Notes: generated by a model not told the origin, from the sequence alone. DNA of 64,000 bases from Leclercia adecarboxylata (GCA_002360945.1 DERO01000003.1:124001-188000); one strand, 5' to 3'. Shown: positions 1 through 11,044, counted from the first letter of the stretch. Made by a program: numbers and translations.

Positions 1-1076
1 ACCTGCCGTACATCACTGCAGACGCGACCGGTCCAAAACACATGAACATCAAAGTGACTCGCGCGAAACTGGAAAGCCTGGTTGAAGACCTGGTTAACCG
101 TTCCATCGAGCCGCTGAAAGTAGCTCTGCAGGATGCAGGTCTGTCCGTATCCGAAATTCAGGACGTTATCCTGGTGGGTGGTCAGACGCGTATGCCAATG
201 GTTCAGAAGAAAGTGGCTGAATTCTTTGGTAAAGAGCCACGTAAAGACGTTAACCCGGACGAAGCCGTTGCAATCGGTGCTGCCGTTCAGGGTGGCGTTC
301 TGACTGGTGAAGTTAAAGACGTACTGCTGCTGGACGTTACCCCGCTGTCTCTGGGTATCGAAACCATGGGCGGTGTGATGACGGCGCTGATCGCCAAAAA
401 CACCACTATCCCTACCAAGCACAGCCAGGTGTTCTCTACCGCGGAAGACAACCAGTCTGCGGTAACCATCCATGTGCTGCAGGGCGAGCGTAAACGTGCC
501 GCAGACAACAAAGATCTGGGTCAGTTTAACCTCGATGGTATTAGCCCGGCGCCGCGCGGTATGCCACAGATCGAAGTCACCTTCGACATCGATGCTGACG
601 GTATCCTGCACGTTTCCGCGAAGGACAAAAACAGCGGTAAAGAGCAGAAGATCACCATCAAGGCCTCTTCCGGTCTGAACGAAGAAGAGATCCAGAAAAT
701 GGTTCGCGAAGCGGAAGCTAACGCCGAGTCTGACCGTAAGTTCGAAGAGCTGGTTCAGACGCGTAACCAGGGTGACCATCTGCTGCACAGCACCCGTAAG
801 CAGGTTGAAGAAGCCGGCGACAAACTGCCAGCTGACGACAAAACCGCTATCGAGTCTGCGCTGAGCGCGCTGGAAGCGTCCCTGAAAGGCGAAGACAAAG
901 CTGATATCGAAGCGAAAATGCAGGCGCTGGCTCAGGTTTCCGAGAAGCTGATGGAGATCGCCCAGCAGCAACACGCACAGCAGCAGGCTGGCGCGGGTGC
1001 TGACGCTTCTGCAAATAACGCGAAAGATGACGACGTTGTCGACGCAGAGTTTGAAGAAGTGAAAGATAAAAAATAA
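1..1076 (+). CDS. dnaK: Chaperone protein DnaK (Hsp70), C-terminal part, cut by the window start
   Basis: This is the last 357 codons of the ATP-dependent Hsp70 chaperone, which works in the cytoplasm with DnaJ and GrpE to fold nascent and heat-damaged proteins. The reading frame is open from base 3, before the first internal ATG at 42, so the gene starts outside the window. E. coli DnaK is about 638 residues, so this begins near residue 280 of the ATPase domain. Visible parts are the end of the nucleotide-binding domain ([19 protein letters not shown]), the hydrophobic interdomain linker ([12 protein letters not shown]), the beta-sandwich substrate-binding domain, the helical lid and the acidic tail ending EEVKDKK. 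dnaJ follows 86 bases later on the same strand. Identity is certain. Confidence 0.98.
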   Translation, partial: LPYITADATGPKHMNIKVTRAKLESLVEDLVNRSIEPLKVALQDAGLSVSEIQDVILVGGQTRMPMVQKKVAEFFGKEPRKDVNPDEAVAIGAAVQGGVLTGEVKDVLLLDVTPLSLGIETMGGVMTALIAKNTTIPTKHSQVFSTAEDNQSAVTIHVLQGERKRAADNKDLGQFNLDGISPAPRGMPQIEVTFDIDADGILHVSAKDKNSGKEQKITIKASSGLNEEEIQKMVREAEANAESDRKFEELVQTRNQGDHLLHSTRKQVEEAGDKLPADDKTAIESALSALEASLKGEDKADIEAKMQALAQVSEKLMEIAQQQHAQQQAGAGADASANNAKDDDVVDAEFEEVKDKK

Positions 1077-1102
1077 TCGCCCTTTGAACGGGTAATACAC
1101 TG

Positions 1103-1135
1103 GCACGGGCGAAGAGGTTTCCTCTCCGCCCGTGC
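1103..1135 (+). terminator. dnaK-dnaJ intergenic hairpin (position of the tpke11 RNA in E. coli)
   Basis: A strong stem: 1103-1111 pairs with 1127-1135 (gcacgggcg / cgcccgtgc), then one mismatch, then agagg / cctct around a ttt loop. No T-run follows, so it is not a complete rho-independent terminator. It may cause partial termination, stabilise or process the dnaKJ mRNA, and so lower dnaJ output relative to dnaK. A small RNA called tpke11 has been reported in the same gap in E. coli; whether one is made here is inference. Confidence 0.55.
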
Positions 1136-1162
1136 ACGCATGTTAGGGGCAGATAATACAAG

Positions 1163-2299
1163 ATGGCTAAGCAAGACTATTACGAGATTTTAGGCGTTTC
1201 CAAAACAGCGGAAGAGCGTGAAATCAAAAAGGCGTATAAGCGCCTGGCCATGAAATTTCACCCGGACCGCAATCAGGGTGACAAAGAGGCCGAAGCCAAG
1301 TTTAAAGAGATCAAAGAAGCCTACGAAATCCTGACCGATGCCCAGAAGCGTGCGGCATACGATCAGTACGGTCATGCTGCGTTTGAACAGGGCGGCATGG
1401 GCGGCGGCGGCGGATTTGGTGGCGGCGGCGCAGATTTCAGCGATATTTTTGGTGACGTCTTTGGCGACATCTTCGGCGGCGGTCGCGGTCGTCAGCGTGC
1501 GGCTCGTGGCGCAGACCTGCGTTACAACATGGAGCTGTCGCTGGAAGAGGCCGTACGCGGCGTAACGAAAGAGATCCGCATTCCGACCCTGGAAGAGTGC
1601 GACATCTGCCACGGCAGCGGTGCGAAAGTGGGTACCAAGCCACAGACCTGCCCAACCTGTCACGGTTCCGGCCAGGTACAGATGCGCCAGGGCTTCTTTG
1701 CCGTGCAGCAGAGCTGTCCGCACTGTCAGGGCCGCGGTACGCTGATCAAGGATCCGTGCAACAAGTGCCACGGCCATGGTCGCGTTGAGAAGACCAAAAC
1801 CTTGTCCGTTAAAATTCCGGCAGGTGTGGATACCGGCGATCGTATTCGTCTGTCTGGTGAGGGCGAAGCGGGTGAGCACGGCGCACCGGCAGGCGATCTG
1901 TACGTTCAGGTGCAGGTGAAGCAGCACGCGATTTTCGAACGTGAAGGCAACAACCTGTACTGCGAAGTGCCGATCAACTTTGCGATGGCAGCGATGGGCG
2001 GTGAAATTGAAGTGCCAACCCTCGACGGTCGCGTAAACCTGAAAGTGCCTGGCGAAACCCAGACCGGCAAGCTGTTCCGCATGCGCGGTAAAGGCGTGAA
2101 ATCGGTGCGTGGCGGCGCGCAGGGCGACCTGCTGTGTCGCGTGGTAGTAGAAACCCCGGTCGGCCTGAATGAAAAACAGAAGCAGCTGCTGCGAGAGTTG
2201 CAGGAGAGCTTTGGCGGCCCAACGGGTGAGAACAACAGCCCGCGCTCCAAAAGCTTCTTTGATGGCGTGAAAAAATTCTTTGACGATTTGACTCGCTAA
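1163..2299 (+). CDS. dnaJ: Chaperone protein DnaJ (Hsp40)
   Basis: Co-chaperone that delivers substrates to DnaK and stimulates its ATPase; cytoplasmic. The 378 residues are in the family order: J domain (1-70) with the HPD triad at 33-35; a Gly/Phe-rich stretch about 75-105 with repeated DIFGD motifs; a zinc-finger domain with four CxxCxGxG repeats ([32 protein letters not shown]); and the C-terminal substrate-binding and dimerisation region. E. coli DnaJ is 376 residues. The ATG at 1163 follows a purine-rich aggggc at 1145-1150. It is the second gene of the dnaKJ operon, and a clear terminator follows the stop. Confidence 0.98.
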   Translation: MAKQDYYEILGVSKTAEEREIKKAYKRLAMKFHPDRNQGDKEAEAKFKEIKEAYEILTDAQKRAAYDQYGHAAFEQGGMGGGGGFGGGGADFSDIFGDVFGDIFGGGRGRQRAARGADLRYNMELSLEEAVRGVTKEIRIPTLEECDICHGSGAKVGTKPQTCPTCHGSGQVQMRQGFFAVQQSCPHCQGRGTLIKDPCNKCHGHGRVEKTKTLSVKIPAGVDTGDRIRLSGEGEAGEHGAPAGDLYVQVQVKQHAIFEREGNNLYCEVPINFAMAAMGGEIEVPTLDGRVNLKVPGETQTGKLFRMRGKGVKSVRGGAQGDLLCRVVVETPVGLNEKQKQLLRELQESFGGPTGENNSPRSKSFFDGVKKFFDDLTR

Positions 2300-2321
2300 T
2301 CGGTGAGCTGACGTTATTCTC

Positions 2322-2351
2322 AAAGCCCGGAAGCGATTCCGGGCTTTTTTA
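2322..2351 (+). terminator. Rho-independent terminator of dnaKJ
   Basis: Stem aagcccggaa / ttccgggctt with a gcga loop, ending in a run of six T. It lies 23 bases after the dnaJ stop and closes the dnaKJ transcription unit before nhaA. Confidence 0.9.
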
Positions 2352-2471
2352 TGGCTGAAAAGATAGCTCGGAAAAAGCGAGCTCATCCTCAATATTAACC
2401 TGCTTTTGCCGATGAATATCCGCGAGTATGATGGTTTTAACGAGGGATTGTCGTAAAGAGAGAGAGTAAAA

Positions 2472-3647
2472 GTGAAACTTCTGCATCGTTTTTTCCAGAA
2501 TGAGGCCTCCGGTGGCATCATTCTTATTCTGGCCGCAGCGCTCGCAATGCTGCTGGCTAACCTGGGCGTTACCCGCGATCTGTATCACGCTTTTCTGGAA
2601 ACTCCCGTTGAACTTCGCGTCGGCGTGCTGGAAATCAACAAGAACATGCTGCTGTGGATCAACGATGCGCTGATGGCGGTCTTTTTCATGCTGGTGGGGC
2701 TGGAGGTGAAGCGTGAGCTGGTTCAGGGCTCACTGGCCAGCCGTCAGCGCGCGGCGTTTCCGGTGATAGCCGCCATCGGCGGAATGGTGATACCGGCGCT
2801 GATCTACCTGGCCTTTAACTGGCAGGATCCCGTTGCCCGCCACGGCTGGGCGATCCCGGCCGCAACGGACATCGCTTTTGCGCTGGGGGTTCTGGCCCTG
2901 CTGGGCAACCGCGTGCCGATGGCGCTAAAAATCTTCCTGATGGCGCTGGCGATCATTGATGACCTGGGCGCGATTATCATTATCGCCCTGTTCTACACCA
3001 GCGAGCTGTCGGTATTGTCGCTGGGCGTCGCGGCGGCTGCTATTGTGGCGCTGGCGCTGCTAAATATCTTCAATGTCCGTCGGATCGGCATCTATGTGCT
3101 GGTGGGGATGGTGCTGTGGACGGCGGTACTGAAATCGGGCGTGCACGCCACTCTGGCCGGGGTAATTATCGGCTTCTTCGTGCCGCTGAAGTCGCAGGAG
3201 GGCAAATCTCCGGCAAAACAGTTAGAGCATGTTCTGCATCCGTGGGTTGCCTTTATGATCCTGCCGCTGTTTGCCTTTGCTAACGCGGGCGTCTCCCTGG
3301 AGGGGGTCACCTTCGGTGGGTTGACGTCGATGTTGCCGCTGGGGATCATCGCCGGTCTGTTTATTGGCAAGCCGCTGGGCATCAGCCTCTTCTGCTGGCT
3401 GGCGCTGAAACTGAAGCTGGCCTCGTTGCCGCACGGCACCACCTGGCGGCAGATTATGGCCGTTGGCGTGCTGTGCGGGATCGGCTTTACGATGTCGATC
3501 TTTATCTCGACGCTGGCGTTTGGCCCGCATGCCCCGGAACTTATCGTCTGGGCTAAACTGGGTATTCTGACCGGGTCGCTGCTGGCAGCGTTTATTGGCT
3601 ATGCCTTACTGAAAATGAAATTGTCGGGGCAGGTGCATCCGGCGTAA
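2472..3647 (+). CDS. nhaA: Na+/H+ antiporter NhaA
   Basis: Inner-membrane antiporter that exports Na+ or Li+ for 2 H+, giving salt and alkaline-pH tolerance. The 391-residue protein (388 in E. coli) has the expected twelve hydrophobic helices and the ion-binding pair Asp163-Asp164 in [10 protein letters not shown], plus the conserved [12 protein letters not shown] segment. The start is GTG at 2472, as in E. coli; no ATG in frame upstream fits. nhaR lies 58 bases downstream on the same strand, and its product is the known activator of nhaA, so the pair is a regulatory unit. In E. coli a hokC/IS186 block sits between dnaJ and nhaA; here that gap is only 172 bases and holds no such element. Confidence 0.97.
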   Translation: MKLLHRFFQNEASGGIILILAAALAMLLANLGVTRDLYHAFLETPVELRVGVLEINKNMLLWINDALMAVFFMLVGLEVKRELVQGSLASRQRAAFPVIAAIGGMVIPALIYLAFNWQDPVARHGWAIPAATDIAFALGVLALLGNRVPMALKIFLMALAIIDDLGAIIIIALFYTSELSVLSLGVAAAAIVALALLNIFNVRRIGIYVLVGMVLWTAVLKSGVHATLAGVIIGFFVPLKSQEGKSPAKQLEHVLHPWVAFMILPLFAFANAGVSLEGVTFGGLTSMLPLGIIAGLFIGKPLGISLFCWLALKLKLASLPHGTTWRQIMAVGVLCGIGFTMSIFISTLAFGPHAPELIVWAKLGILTGSLLAAFIGYALLKMKLSGQVHPA

Positions 3648-3655
3648 CGGAACGT

Positions 3656-3678
3656 CGGGAGGGCAGGCCGCCCTCCCG
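3656..3678 (+). other. Hairpin between nhaA and nhaR
   Basis: Perfect stem cgggagggc / gccctcccg with an aggcc loop, immediately after the nhaA stop and 27 bases before nhaR. No T-run follows, so it more likely stabilises the 3' end of nhaA mRNA or tunes nhaR readthrough than terminates. Confidence 0.5.
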
Positions 3679-3705
3679 TAAACACTATCAGGGAGCGAGG
3701 ATCGC

Positions 3706-4605
3706 ATGTCTCATCTTAACTACAACCATCTGTATTACTTCTGGCATGTCTATAAAGAGGGCTCGGTTGTCGGCGCTGCAGAGGCGCTCTACCTGACGCC
3801 GCAGACGATTACCGGGCAGATCAAAGCCCTGGAAGAGCGGCTGCAGGGGAAGTTATTCAAGCGTAAGGGAAGGGGGATCGAACCCAGCGAGCTTGGAGAG
3901 TTGGTATTTCGCTACGCCGACAAAATGTTCACCCTGAGCCAGGAGATGCTCGATATCGTCAATTACCGTAAGGAGTCGAACCTGCTCTTTGACGTCGGTG
4001 TCGCGGATGCGCTGTCAAAACGGCTGGTCAGCGGCGTATTGGATGCAGCGGTGGTTGAGGATGAACAGATCCACCTGCGCTGTTTTGAGTCCACCCACGA
4101 GATGCTGCTGGAGCAACTGAGCCAGCATAAGCTGGACATGATTATCTCCGACTGCCCCATCGACTCCACCCAGCAGGAAGGGCTGTTCTCAGTGAAGATA
4201 GGCGAGTGCGGCGTCAGCTTCTGGTGCATCAACCCGCCGCCGGAGAAACCCTTCCCGGCCTGTCTGGAGGAGCGCCGTCTGCTGGTGCCTGGGCGACGTT
4301 CCATGCTCGGACGCAAGCTGCTGAACTGGTTTAACTCGCAGGGGTTGAATGTAGAAATTTTGGGGGAGTTCGATGATGCGGCGTTGATGAAGGCCTTTGG
4401 CGAAGCGCACAACGCCATCTTCGTTGCCCCGACGCTTTACGCGCAGGATCTCTATACGGACACCAGGATCACGGAGATTGGCAGGGTAGATAACGTCATG
4501 GAGGAGTATCACGCGATATTTGCCGAAAGGATGATTCAGCATCCGGCAGTACAGCGTATCTGTAACCGTGACTACTCGGCGCTGTTTACGGCACCGGCAA
4601 TCTGA
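3706..4605 (+). CDS. nhaR: LysR-type activator of nhaA, NhaR
   Basis: Sodium-responsive transcription activator of nhaA (and of osmC and pga genes in E. coli). It is 299 residues, with an N-terminal winged helix-turn-helix (about residues 20-45, including [15 protein letters not shown]) and a LysR effector-binding domain behind it. The ATG at 3706 has gggagcgag upstream and gives the expected N-terminus [20 protein letters not shown]. It sits directly after nhaA and converges on rpsT; a shared hairpin separates the two. Confidence 0.95.
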   Translation: MSHLNYNHLYYFWHVYKEGSVVGAAEALYLTPQTITGQIKALEERLQGKLFKRKGRGIEPSELGELVFRYADKMFTLSQEMLDIVNYRKESNLLFDVGVADALSKRLVSGVLDAAVVEDEQIHLRCFESTHEMLLEQLSQHKLDMIISDCPIDSTQQEGLFSVKIGECGVSFWCINPPPEKPFPACLEERRLLVPGRRSMLGRKLLNWFNSQGLNVEILGEFDDAALMKAFGEAHNAIFVAPTLYAQDLYTDTRITEIGRVDNVMEEYHAIFAERMIQHPAVQRICNRDYSALFTAPAI

Positions 4606-4610
4606 AGGCA

Positions 4611-4635
4611 TAAAAAAACCCGCGTTAAGCGGGTT
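4611..4635 (-). terminator. Terminator of rpsT (also between convergent nhaR)
   Basis: Stem aacccgc / gcgggtt (4618-4635 core) around gttaa. Read on the minus strand it ends in seven T, a textbook rho-independent terminator 28 bases past the rpsT stop. On the plus strand only a weak T-run follows, so it serves nhaR less well. Confidence 0.85.
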
Positions 4636-4662
4636 CTTTAAACAAGCAACAACAAGTGGCGA

Positions 4663-4959
<297 letters not shown>

Positions 4960-4972
4960 TCAAAGGCCGAGG

Positions 4973-5001
4973 AATATGCCCTCTTTGCCTTCTTTTGTCA
5001 A
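4973..5001 (-). promoter_or_regulatory. rpsT proximal promoter (P2-like)
   Basis: On the minus strand a perfect TTGACA -35 (4996-5001) is followed after 17 bases by CATATT as -10 (4973-4978). The expected start of transcription is about 40 bases upstream of the rpsT UUG codon. This matches the strong proximal rpsT promoter of E. coli. Confidence 0.75.
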
Positions 5002-5062
5002 TGGATTTGTGCAAATAAGCGCCGTTAATGAGCGACGCTATGTTACGTAGTGATGGCGCAGG

Positions 5063-5068
5063 ATTCTA
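5063..5068 (-). promoter_or_regulatory. Candidate rpsT distal promoter -10 (P1-like)
   Basis: TAGAAT on the minus strand about 140 bases upstream of the rpsT start. The -35 is poor. E. coli rpsT has two promoters, and this is the natural place for the distal one, but the assignment is tentative. Confidence 0.4.
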
Positions 5069-5196
5069 CCAGCTTGTCTCTCCTGAATACAGCTTTTCGA
5101 CACAAAAAATCGTCATCTACTGACAGATTTTTTCGCTGTGAAAGCTAACCCTGATGAAATCATTACGGCTTTCTGTTTTGCGTGAACAATCGCCGG

Positions 5197-5225
5197 TTAA
5201 CCTTAACCGCTGTACAAGGTATACT
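5197..5225 (+). promoter_or_regulatory. Candidate ribF promoter
   Basis: TTAACC (5197-5202), 17 bases, then TATACT (5220-5225), ending 29 bases before the ribF ATG. The -10 matches the consensus at five of six positions and the -35 at four. This would drive ribF and the genes behind it. Confidence 0.5.
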
Positions 5226-5254
5226 TTGGCGATTTTCACTGTTTTGAGCCAGTC

Positions 5255-6193
5255 ATGAAGCTGATACGCGGCATACATAATCTCAGTCAGGCCCCGCATG
5301 GGTGTGTGCTGACTATTGGTAATTTCGACGGCGTGCATCGTGGACATCAGGTGCTGTTGCAGGGGTTACGTGAAGAGGGGCGGGCACGAGGTCTGCCGGT
5401 AGTAGTCATGATTTTTGAGCCGCAGCCGCTGGAGCTTTTTGCCAGCGAGAAGGCGCCTGCGCGCCTGACCCGCCTGCGTGAAAAGTTACGTTACCTGGCG
5501 CAGTGCGGCGTGGACTACGTCCTGTGCGTCCGTTTTGATCGGCGTTTCGCCGCCCTGACGGCACAAAATTTTGTCAGCGACCTGTTGGTTGATCGCCTTG
5601 GCGTGCGCTTTCTGGCGGTGGGAGATGATTTCCGCTTTGGCGCTGGTCGTCAGGGGGATTTCTTGCTATTACAGAAGGCTGGCCTGGAGTATGGCTTTGA
5701 CGTCACCAGTACCCAGACCTTCTGCGAAGGCGGCGTACGTATCAGCAGTACGGCAGTACGCCAGGCACTGGCTGAAGACGATCTGGATGCCGCCGCAACG
5801 CTGCTCGGACGCCCGTTCTCTATTTCCGGGCGCGTCGTGCATGGCGATGAGTTGGGCCGCACCATTGGTTTCCCTACGGCGAACTTACCGCTGCGCCGTC
5901 AGGTTTCCCCGGTAAAAGGGGTCTATGCGGTAGAAGTGACGGGGCTGGGCGATAAGCCTCTGCCCGGCGTGGCCAATATTGGTACCCGTCCGACAGTGGC
6001 TGGCGTACGCCAGCAGCTCGAAGTGCATTTGCTGGACGTTGTAATGGACCTCTATGGTCGCCATATAGATGTAATCCTGCGTAAAAAAATACGCAATGAG
6101 CAGCGATTCGCCTCGCTTGATGAGCTGAAAGCGCAAATCGCGAGAGATGAATTAACAGCCCGCGAAATTTTTGGGCTATCAAACCCGGCTTAA
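5255..6193 (+). CDS. ribF: Bifunctional riboflavin kinase / FAD synthetase
   Basis: Makes FMN from riboflavin and then FAD from FMN, using ATP for both steps; essential and cytoplasmic. It is 312 residues (313 in E. coli). The N-terminal FMN adenylyltransferase domain (about 1-180) carries the nucleotidyltransferase motif IGNFDGVHRGH and the ISSTAVRQAL motif. The C-terminal kinase domain (about 185-310) carries GRTIGFPTAN, the signature that binds ATP/Mg2+ and riboflavin. The ATG at 5255 sits 30 bases past a good -10. First gene of the ribF-ileS-lspA-fkpB-ispH cluster; ileS begins 33 bases after its stop. Confidence 0.97.
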   Translation: MKLIRGIHNLSQAPHGCVLTIGNFDGVHRGHQVLLQGLREEGRARGLPVVVMIFEPQPLELFASEKAPARLTRLREKLRYLAQCGVDYVLCVRFDRRFAALTAQNFVSDLLVDRLGVRFLAVGDDFRFGAGRQGDFLLLQKAGLEYGFDVTSTQTFCEGGVRISSTAVRQALAEDDLDAAATLLGRPFSISGRVVHGDELGRTIGFPTANLPLRRQVSPVKGVYAVEVTGLGDKPLPGVANIGTRPTVAGVRQQLEVHLLDVVMDLYGRHIDVILRKKIRNEQRFASLDELKAQIARDELTAREIFGLSNPA

Positions 6194-6226
6194 TGCCTGA
6201 GATATAAATACGGAACCGAGAATCTG

Positions 6227-9043
6227 ATGAGTGACTATAAATCAACCCTGAATTTGCCGGAAACAGGGTTCCCGATGCGCGGCGACCTCGCCAAGCGTGA
6301 ACCGGGAATGCTGGCGCGTTGGACCGATGATGACCTGTACGGCATCATCCGTGCAGCCAAAAAAGGCAAAAAAACCTTCATTCTGCATGATGGCCCTCCT
6401 TATGCGAATGGCAGCATTCATATTGGTCACTCTGTAAACAAGATTCTCAAAGACATTATCGTGAAGTCCAAAGGCCTCACGGGCTTTGACTCGCCTTACG
6501 TTCCAGGCTGGGACTGCCACGGTCTGCCGATCGAGCTGAAGGTCGAGCAGGAATTCGGTAAGCCGGGCGAGAAGTTCACCGCCGCTGAATTCCGCGCCAA
6601 ATGCCGCGAATACGCCGCGACCCAAGTTGACGGCCAGCGTGAAGACTTTATCCGTCTGGGCGTGCTGGGCGACTGGTCGCACCCGTACCTGACCATGGAC
6701 TTCAAAACCGAAGCCAACATCATCCGTGCGCTGGGCAAAATCATCGGCAACGGCCACCTGCACAAAGGCGCTAAGCCGGTGCACTGGTGCGTGGACTGCC
6801 GCTCTGCGCTGGCTGAGGCGGAAGTTGAGTATTACGACAAAACCTCTCCGTCCATCGACGTGGCCTTTGAAGGCGTCGATCAGGATGCGCTGCAGGGCAA
6901 ATTTGGTCTGCCGGCCGTCAACGGCCCAATCTCGCTGGTGATCTGGACCACTACCCCGTGGACCCTGCCTGCCAACCGCGCGATCTCCCTCTCTGCGGAG
7001 TTCGAATATGCGCTGGTACAGGTGGAAGGCCGCGCGCTGATCCTGGCGAAAGATTTGGTGGAGAGCGTGCTGAAACGCGCAAACATCACCGATTACAGCA
7101 TTCTGGGTACCGTTAAAGGTGCCGAGCTGGAGCATTTGCGCTTTAAGCATCCGTTTCTCGATTTCGATGTGCCAGCGATTCTGGGCGAACACGTCACCCT
7201 GGAAGCAGGTACCGGTGCGGTGCATACCGCCGGTGGCCACGGCCCGGACGACTACACTATCAGCCTGAAATACGGTCTGGAGATCGCTAACCCGGTTGGC
7301 CCGGACGGCGCGTACCTGGCCGGGACGTACCCGACCCTGGACGGCATCAACGTCTTCAAAGCCAACGACATCATCGTCAACATGCTGCGTGACAACGGCT
7401 CGCTGCTGCACGTTGAAAAAATGCAGCACAGCTATCCGTGCTGCTGGCGTCACAAGACTCCGATCATCTTCCGTGCGACCCCGCAGTGGTTTGTCAGCAT
7501 GGATCAGAAAGGCCTGCGCGCGCAGTCGCTTTCTGAGATCAAAGGCGTGCAGTGGATCCCGGACTGGGGCCAGGCGCGTATCGAATCCATGGTGGCCAAC
7601 CGTCCTGACTGGTGTATCTCCCGTCAGCGTACCTGGGGCGTGCCGATGTCTCTGTTCGTGCATAAAGAGACCCAGGAACTGCATCCGAACACTCTGGAAC
7701 TGATGGAAGAAGTGGCGAAGCGCGTCGAAGTGGACGGCATTCAGGCGTGGTGGGATCTCGACTCCCGCGACATCCTGGGCGCTGACGCGGACAACTACGA
7801 GAAAGTGCCGGATACTCTGGACGTGTGGTTCGACTCCGGGTCTACGCACTCCTCCGTGGTTGACGTGCGTCCTGAGTTTGCCGGTCACGCTGCCGATATG
7901 TATCTGGAAGGTTCTGACCAACACCGTGGCTGGTTCATGTCATCCCTGATGATCTCCACCGCCATGAAGGGCAAGGCACCTTACCGTCAGGTACTGACCC
8001 ACGGCTTCACCGTCGATGGTCAGGGCCGCAAGATGTCCAAATCTATCGGCAACACCGTTTCGCCGCAGGACGTGATGAACAAGCTGGGCGCAGACATCCT
8101 GCGTCTGTGGGTGGCATCAACTGACTACACCGGCGAAATGGCAGTGTCCGATGAGATCCTGAAACGTGCCGCCGACAGCTATCGTCGTATCCGTAACACC
8201 GCGCGCTTCCTGCTGGCGAACCTGAACGGGTTCGATCCGGCAAAAGACATGGTGAAACCGGAAGAGATGGTGGTGCTGGATCGCTGGGCAGTAGGCTGCG
8301 CGAAAGCGGCGCAGGAAGATATCCTGAAAGCCTACGAATCTTACGACTTCCATGAAGTGGTGCAGCGCCTGATGCGCTTCTGCTCCATCGAGATGGGCTC
8401 GTTCTACCTCGACATCATTAAAGACCGCCAGTACACCGCCAAAGCGGACAGCGTGGCGCGTCGTAGCTGCCAGACCGCACTGTTCCATATCGCGGAAGCA
8501 CTGGTGCGCTGGATGGCACCGATCATGTCCTTCACTGCGGATGAGATCTGGGGCTACCTGCCAGGCGATCGTGAGAAGTATGTCTTCACCGGCGAGTGGT
8601 ACCAGGGTCTGTTTGGCCTGGCCGAAACCGAAGCCATGAACGACGGCTTCTGGGACGAGCTGCTGAAAGTGCGTGGCGAAGTGAACAAGGTGATCGAGCA
8701 GGCGCGTGCCGACAAGAAAGTGGGCGGCTCTCTGGAAGCGGCAGTAACCCTGTACGCAGAACCTGAGCTGGCGGCGAAACTGACGGCGCTGGGCGATGAA
8801 TTACGATTTGTCCTGTTGACCTCCGGTGCGAATGTTGCGGATTATGCCGACGCGAGCGCTGATGCCCAGCAGAGCGAACTGCTCAAAGGGCTGAAAGTGG
8901 CGCTGGTGAAAGCCGATGGTGAGAAATGCCCGCGTTGCTGGCATTACACTACCGATGTCGGCAAGGTGGCGGAACACGCAGAGATCTGCGGACGCTGTGT
9001 CAGCAACGTCGCCGGTGATGGCGAAAAACGTAAGTTTGCCTGA
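6227..9043 (+). CDS. ileS: Isoleucyl-tRNA synthetase
   Basis: Class I synthetase that charges tRNA-Ile and edits Val-tRNA-Ile; essential, cytoplasmic. The 938 residues equal the E. coli length. HIGH is at residues 65-68 ([11 protein letters not shown]) and KMSKS near residue 602 ([11 protein letters not shown]), with the CP1 editing domain between them ([27 protein letters not shown]). The C-terminal zinc site is complete (CPRCWHY and CGRC). The stop overlaps the lspA start by one base (TGATG), showing translational coupling. E. coli-type ileS, not a mupirocin-resistant paralogue as far as length and motif spacing show. Confidence 0.98.
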   Translation: MSDYKSTLNLPETGFPMRGDLAKREPGMLARWTDDDLYGIIRAAKKGKKTFILHDGPPYANGSIHIGHSVNKILKDIIVKSKGLTGFDSPYVPGWDCHGLPIELKVEQEFGKPGEKFTAAEFRAKCREYAATQVDGQREDFIRLGVLGDWSHPYLTMDFKTEANIIRALGKIIGNGHLHKGAKPVHWCVDCRSALAEAEVEYYDKTSPSIDVAFEGVDQDALQGKFGLPAVNGPISLVIWTTTPWTLPANRAISLSAEFEYALVQVEGRALILAKDLVESVLKRANITDYSILGTVKGAELEHLRFKHPFLDFDVPAILGEHVTLEAGTGAVHTAGGHGPDDYTISLKYGLEIANPVGPDGAYLAGTYPTLDGINVFKANDIIVNMLRDNGSLLHVEKMQHSYPCCWRHKTPIIFRATPQWFVSMDQKGLRAQSLSEIKGVQWIPDWGQARIESMVANRPDWCISRQRTWGVPMSLFVHKETQELHPNTLELMEEVAKRVEVDGIQAWWDLDSRDILGADADNYEKVPDTLDVWFDSGSTHSSVVDVRPEFAGHAADMYLEGSDQHRGWFMSSLMISTAMKGKAPYRQVLTHGFTVDGQGRKMSKSIGNTVSPQDVMNKLGADILRLWVASTDYTGEMAVSDEILKRAADSYRRIRNTARFLLANLNGFDPAKDMVKPEEMVVLDRWAVGCAKAAQEDILKAYESYDFHEVVQRLMRFCSIEMGSFYLDIIKDRQYTAKADSVARRSCQTALFHIAEALVRWMAPIMSFTADEIWGYLPGDREKYVFTGEWYQGLFGLAETEAMNDGFWDELLKVRGEVNKVIEQARADKKVGGSLEAAVTLYAEPELAAKLTALGDELRFVLLTSGANVADYADASADAQQSELLKGLKVALVKADGEKCPRCWHYTTDVGKVAEHAEICGRCVSNVAGDGEKRKFA

Positions 9044-9543
9044 TGAGTAAATCACTCTCTTCAACAGGGCTGCGCTGGCTGTGGCTGGTAGTGGTCGTGC
9101 TGATTATCGATCTGGGCAGCAAGTACCTGATCCTCCAGAACTTTGCTCTGGGGGATACGGTCCCGCTGTTCCCGTCCCTTAATCTGCACTATGCGCGCAA
9201 CTATGGTGCGGCGTTTAGCTTCCTGGCTGACAGCGGTGGCTGGCAGCGCTGGTTCTTTGCGGGTATCGCTCTCGGTATCTGCGTAGTACTGGCGGTGCTG
9301 ATGTACCGCAGCAAAGCCACGCAAAAGCTGAATAACATCGCCTACGCGCTGATCATTGGCGGTGCGCTGGGCAACCTGTTCGACCGTCTGTGGCATGGCT
9401 TTGTGGTCGATATGATCGACTTCTATGTCGGCAACTGGCACTTCGCCACCTTCAACCTGGCCGATACGGCGATTTGTATCGGTGCGGCGATGATTGTGCT
9501 GGAAGGCTTCCTGCCTAAACCCGCAGCGAAAGAGCAGGCGTAA
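9043..9543 (+). CDS. lspA: Prolipoprotein signal peptidase (signal peptidase II)
   Basis: Inner-membrane aspartyl protease that cleaves the signal peptide from diacylglyceryl-modified prolipoproteins; target of globomycin. It is 166 residues with four hydrophobic helices. Both conserved catalytic regions are present: VVDMIDFY and FNLADTAIC, carrying the two active-site Asp, and the NYGAAFSFL box. The start codon shares a base with the ileS stop. A REP pair follows the gene before fkpB. It would process the lipoprotein encoded at 18695 in this window. Confidence 0.97.
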   Translation: MSKSLSSTGLRWLWLVVVVLIIDLGSKYLILQNFALGDTVPLFPSLNLHYARNYGAAFSFLADSGGWQRWFFAGIALGICVVLAVLMYRSKATQKLNNIAYALIIGGALGNLFDRLWHGFVVDMIDFYVGNWHFATFNLADTAICIGAAMIVLEGFLPKPAAKEQA

Positions 9544-9551
9544 CAAAACCA

Positions 9552-9619
9552 GCCGGGCGGCGCTGCGCTTGCACCGGCCTACGATTCTCGTAGGCCCGGT
9601 AAGCGCAGCGCCACCGGGC
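9552..9619. repeat. REP (PU) pair, inverted, between lspA and fkpB
   Basis: Two facing copies of a repetitive extragenic palindrome: gccgggcggcgctgcgctt at 9553-9570 and its inverted partner at 9592-9619 (taggcccggtaagcgcagcg, caccgggc), joined by tacgattctcgta. It is a BIME-like unit. Such elements stabilise upstream mRNA and bind DNA gyrase, Pol I or IHF in E. coli. The same family recurs at 18518 and 33008 here. Confidence 0.85.
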
Positions 9620-9639
9620 AAAATTAGCGAGCAATTTGC

Positions 9640-10110
9640 ATGTCTAAATCCGTACAGAGCAACAGCGCGATGCTGGTTCACTTCACGCTAAAACTGGATG
9701 ATGGCTCCACCGCAGAATCCACCCGCAACAACGGCAAACCGGCGCTGTTTCGTCTTGGGGATACCTCCCTGTCTGAAGGTCTTGAGCAGCAGTTGCTGGG
9801 GCTGAAAGAGGGGGAGAAAAAAGCCTTCTCTCTGGAGCCGGATGCCGCGTTTGGTGTGCCGTCCCCGGACCTGATCCAGTACTTCTCGCGCCGTGAATTT
9901 ATGGATGCGGGCGAACCGGAAATCGGGGCGATTATGCTCTTTACCGCTATGGATGGCAGCGAAATGCCTGGCGTGATCCGTGAAATTAACGGCGACTCCA
10001 TCACCGTCGATTTCAACCACCCGCTTGCCGGGCGTACCGTCCATTTTGATGTCGAAGTGCTGGAAATTGACCCGGTACTGGAGGATGTGAATGCAGATCC
10101 TGTTGGCTAA
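9640..10110 (+). CDS. fkpB: FKBP-type peptidyl-prolyl cis-trans isomerase FkpB (SlpA)
   Basis: SlyD-like FKBP: prolyl isomerase with a chaperone (IF) insert, cytoplasmic. It is 156 residues against 149 in E. coli; the extra residues are at the C-terminus ([10 protein letters not shown]), so the gene overlaps ispH by 20 bases. The FKBP half ([16 protein letters not shown] start, [15 protein letters not shown]) flanks the insert-in-flap segment (about 75-125). Conserved placement between lspA and ispH. The start at 9640 gives the [10 protein letters not shown]-terminus expected for the family. Confidence 0.95.
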   Translation: MSKSVQSNSAMLVHFTLKLDDGSTAESTRNNGKPALFRLGDTSLSEGLEQQLLGLKEGEKKAFSLEPDAAFGVPSPDLIQYFSRREFMDAGEPEIGAIMLFTAMDGSEMPGVIREINGDSITVDFNHPLAGRTVHFDVEVLEIDPVLEDVNADPVG

Positions 10111-11041
10111 CCCGCGCGGTTTCTGTGCCGGAGTAGACCGCGCTATCAGCATTGTTGAAAACGCGCTGGAGCTTTACGGCGCGCCGATTTATGTCCGTCA
10201 CGAAGTGGTGCATAACCGCTACGTGGTGGATAGCCTGCGTAACCGCGGGGCGATCTTTATTGAGCAGATCGATGAAGTGCCGGATGGCGCGATCCTGATC
10301 TTCTCCGCGCACGGCGTCTCCCAGGCGGTGCGTAACGAAGCGAAAAGTCGCGATCTGACCGTGTTTGACGCCACCTGTCCGCTGGTCACCAAAGTGCATA
10401 TGGAAGTGGCGCGCGCCAGCCGTCGCGGTGAAGAGTCGATCCTGATTGGCCACGCTGGTCACCCGGAAGTGGAAGGCACCATGGGCCAGTACAGCAACCC
10501 GGAAGGAGGGATGTATCTGGTGGAGTCTCCGGACGATGTGCTGACCCTGAACGTCAAAAACGAAGCCAAGCTGTCGTTTATGACCCAGACCACGCTCTCG
10601 GTGGATGACACCTCTGACGTGATCGATGCGCTGCGTAAGCGCTTCCCGAAAATCGTCGGCCCGCGTAAGGACGATATCTGCTACGCCACCACCAACCGGC
10701 AGGAAGCGGTGCGCGCCCTGGCAGAACAGGCGGATGTGGTGCTGGTCGTCGGCTCGAAAAACTCCTCGAACTCCAACCGTCTGGCTGAACTGGCGCAGCG
10801 GATGGGGAAAGCGGCGTTCCTGATTGACGATGCTACCGATATTCAGGAAGCCTGGGTCAAGAATGCGGCCTGTGTTGGCGTGACTGCGGGTGCGTCTGCC
10901 CCTGATATTCTGGTGCAGAACGTGATTGCGCGTCTGCAGGAGTTGGGCGGCGGAGAGGCCATCCCGCTGGCGGGGCGCGAAGAGAACATCGTCTTCGAAG
11001 TGCCGAAAGAACTGCGTATCGACGCCCGCGAAGTTGAGTAA
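10091..11041 (+). CDS. ispH: 4-hydroxy-3-methylbut-2-enyl diphosphate reductase
   Basis: Last enzyme of the MEP isoprenoid pathway: reduces HMBPP to IPP and DMAPP using a [4Fe-4S] cluster; essential. It has 316 residues, as in E. coli. The three cluster cysteines are visible: Cys12 in NPRGFCAG, about 96 in DATCPLV and about 197 in [11 protein letters not shown]. The [14 protein letters not shown] and [11 protein letters not shown] motifs are intact. The start lies inside the end of fkpB (20-base overlap), so the two are probably translationally coupled. A strong terminator follows directly. Confidence 0.98.
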   Translation: MQILLANPRGFCAGVDRAISIVENALELYGAPIYVRHEVVHNRYVVDSLRNRGAIFIEQIDEVPDGAILIFSAHGVSQAVRNEAKSRDLTVFDATCPLVTKVHMEVARASRRGEESILIGHAGHPEVEGTMGQYSNPEGGMYLVESPDDVLTLNVKNEAKLSFMTQTTLSVDDTSDVIDALRKRFPKIVGPRKDDICYATTNRQEAVRALAEQADVVLVVGSKNSSNSNRLAELAQRMGKAAFLIDDATDIQEAWVKNAACVGVTAGASAPDILVQNVIARLQELGGGEAIPLAGREENIVFEVPKELRIDAREVE

Positions 11042-11044
11042 GAT

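Noticed and set aside
5028..5123. 31-codon ORF (MSDAMLRSDGAGFYQL...) whose middle resembles the E. coli YaaY hypothetical protein
   Set aside because: The matching stretch overlaps the distal rpsT promoter region, so DNA-level conservation explains it. The frame stops far short of YaaY and has no ribosome site.
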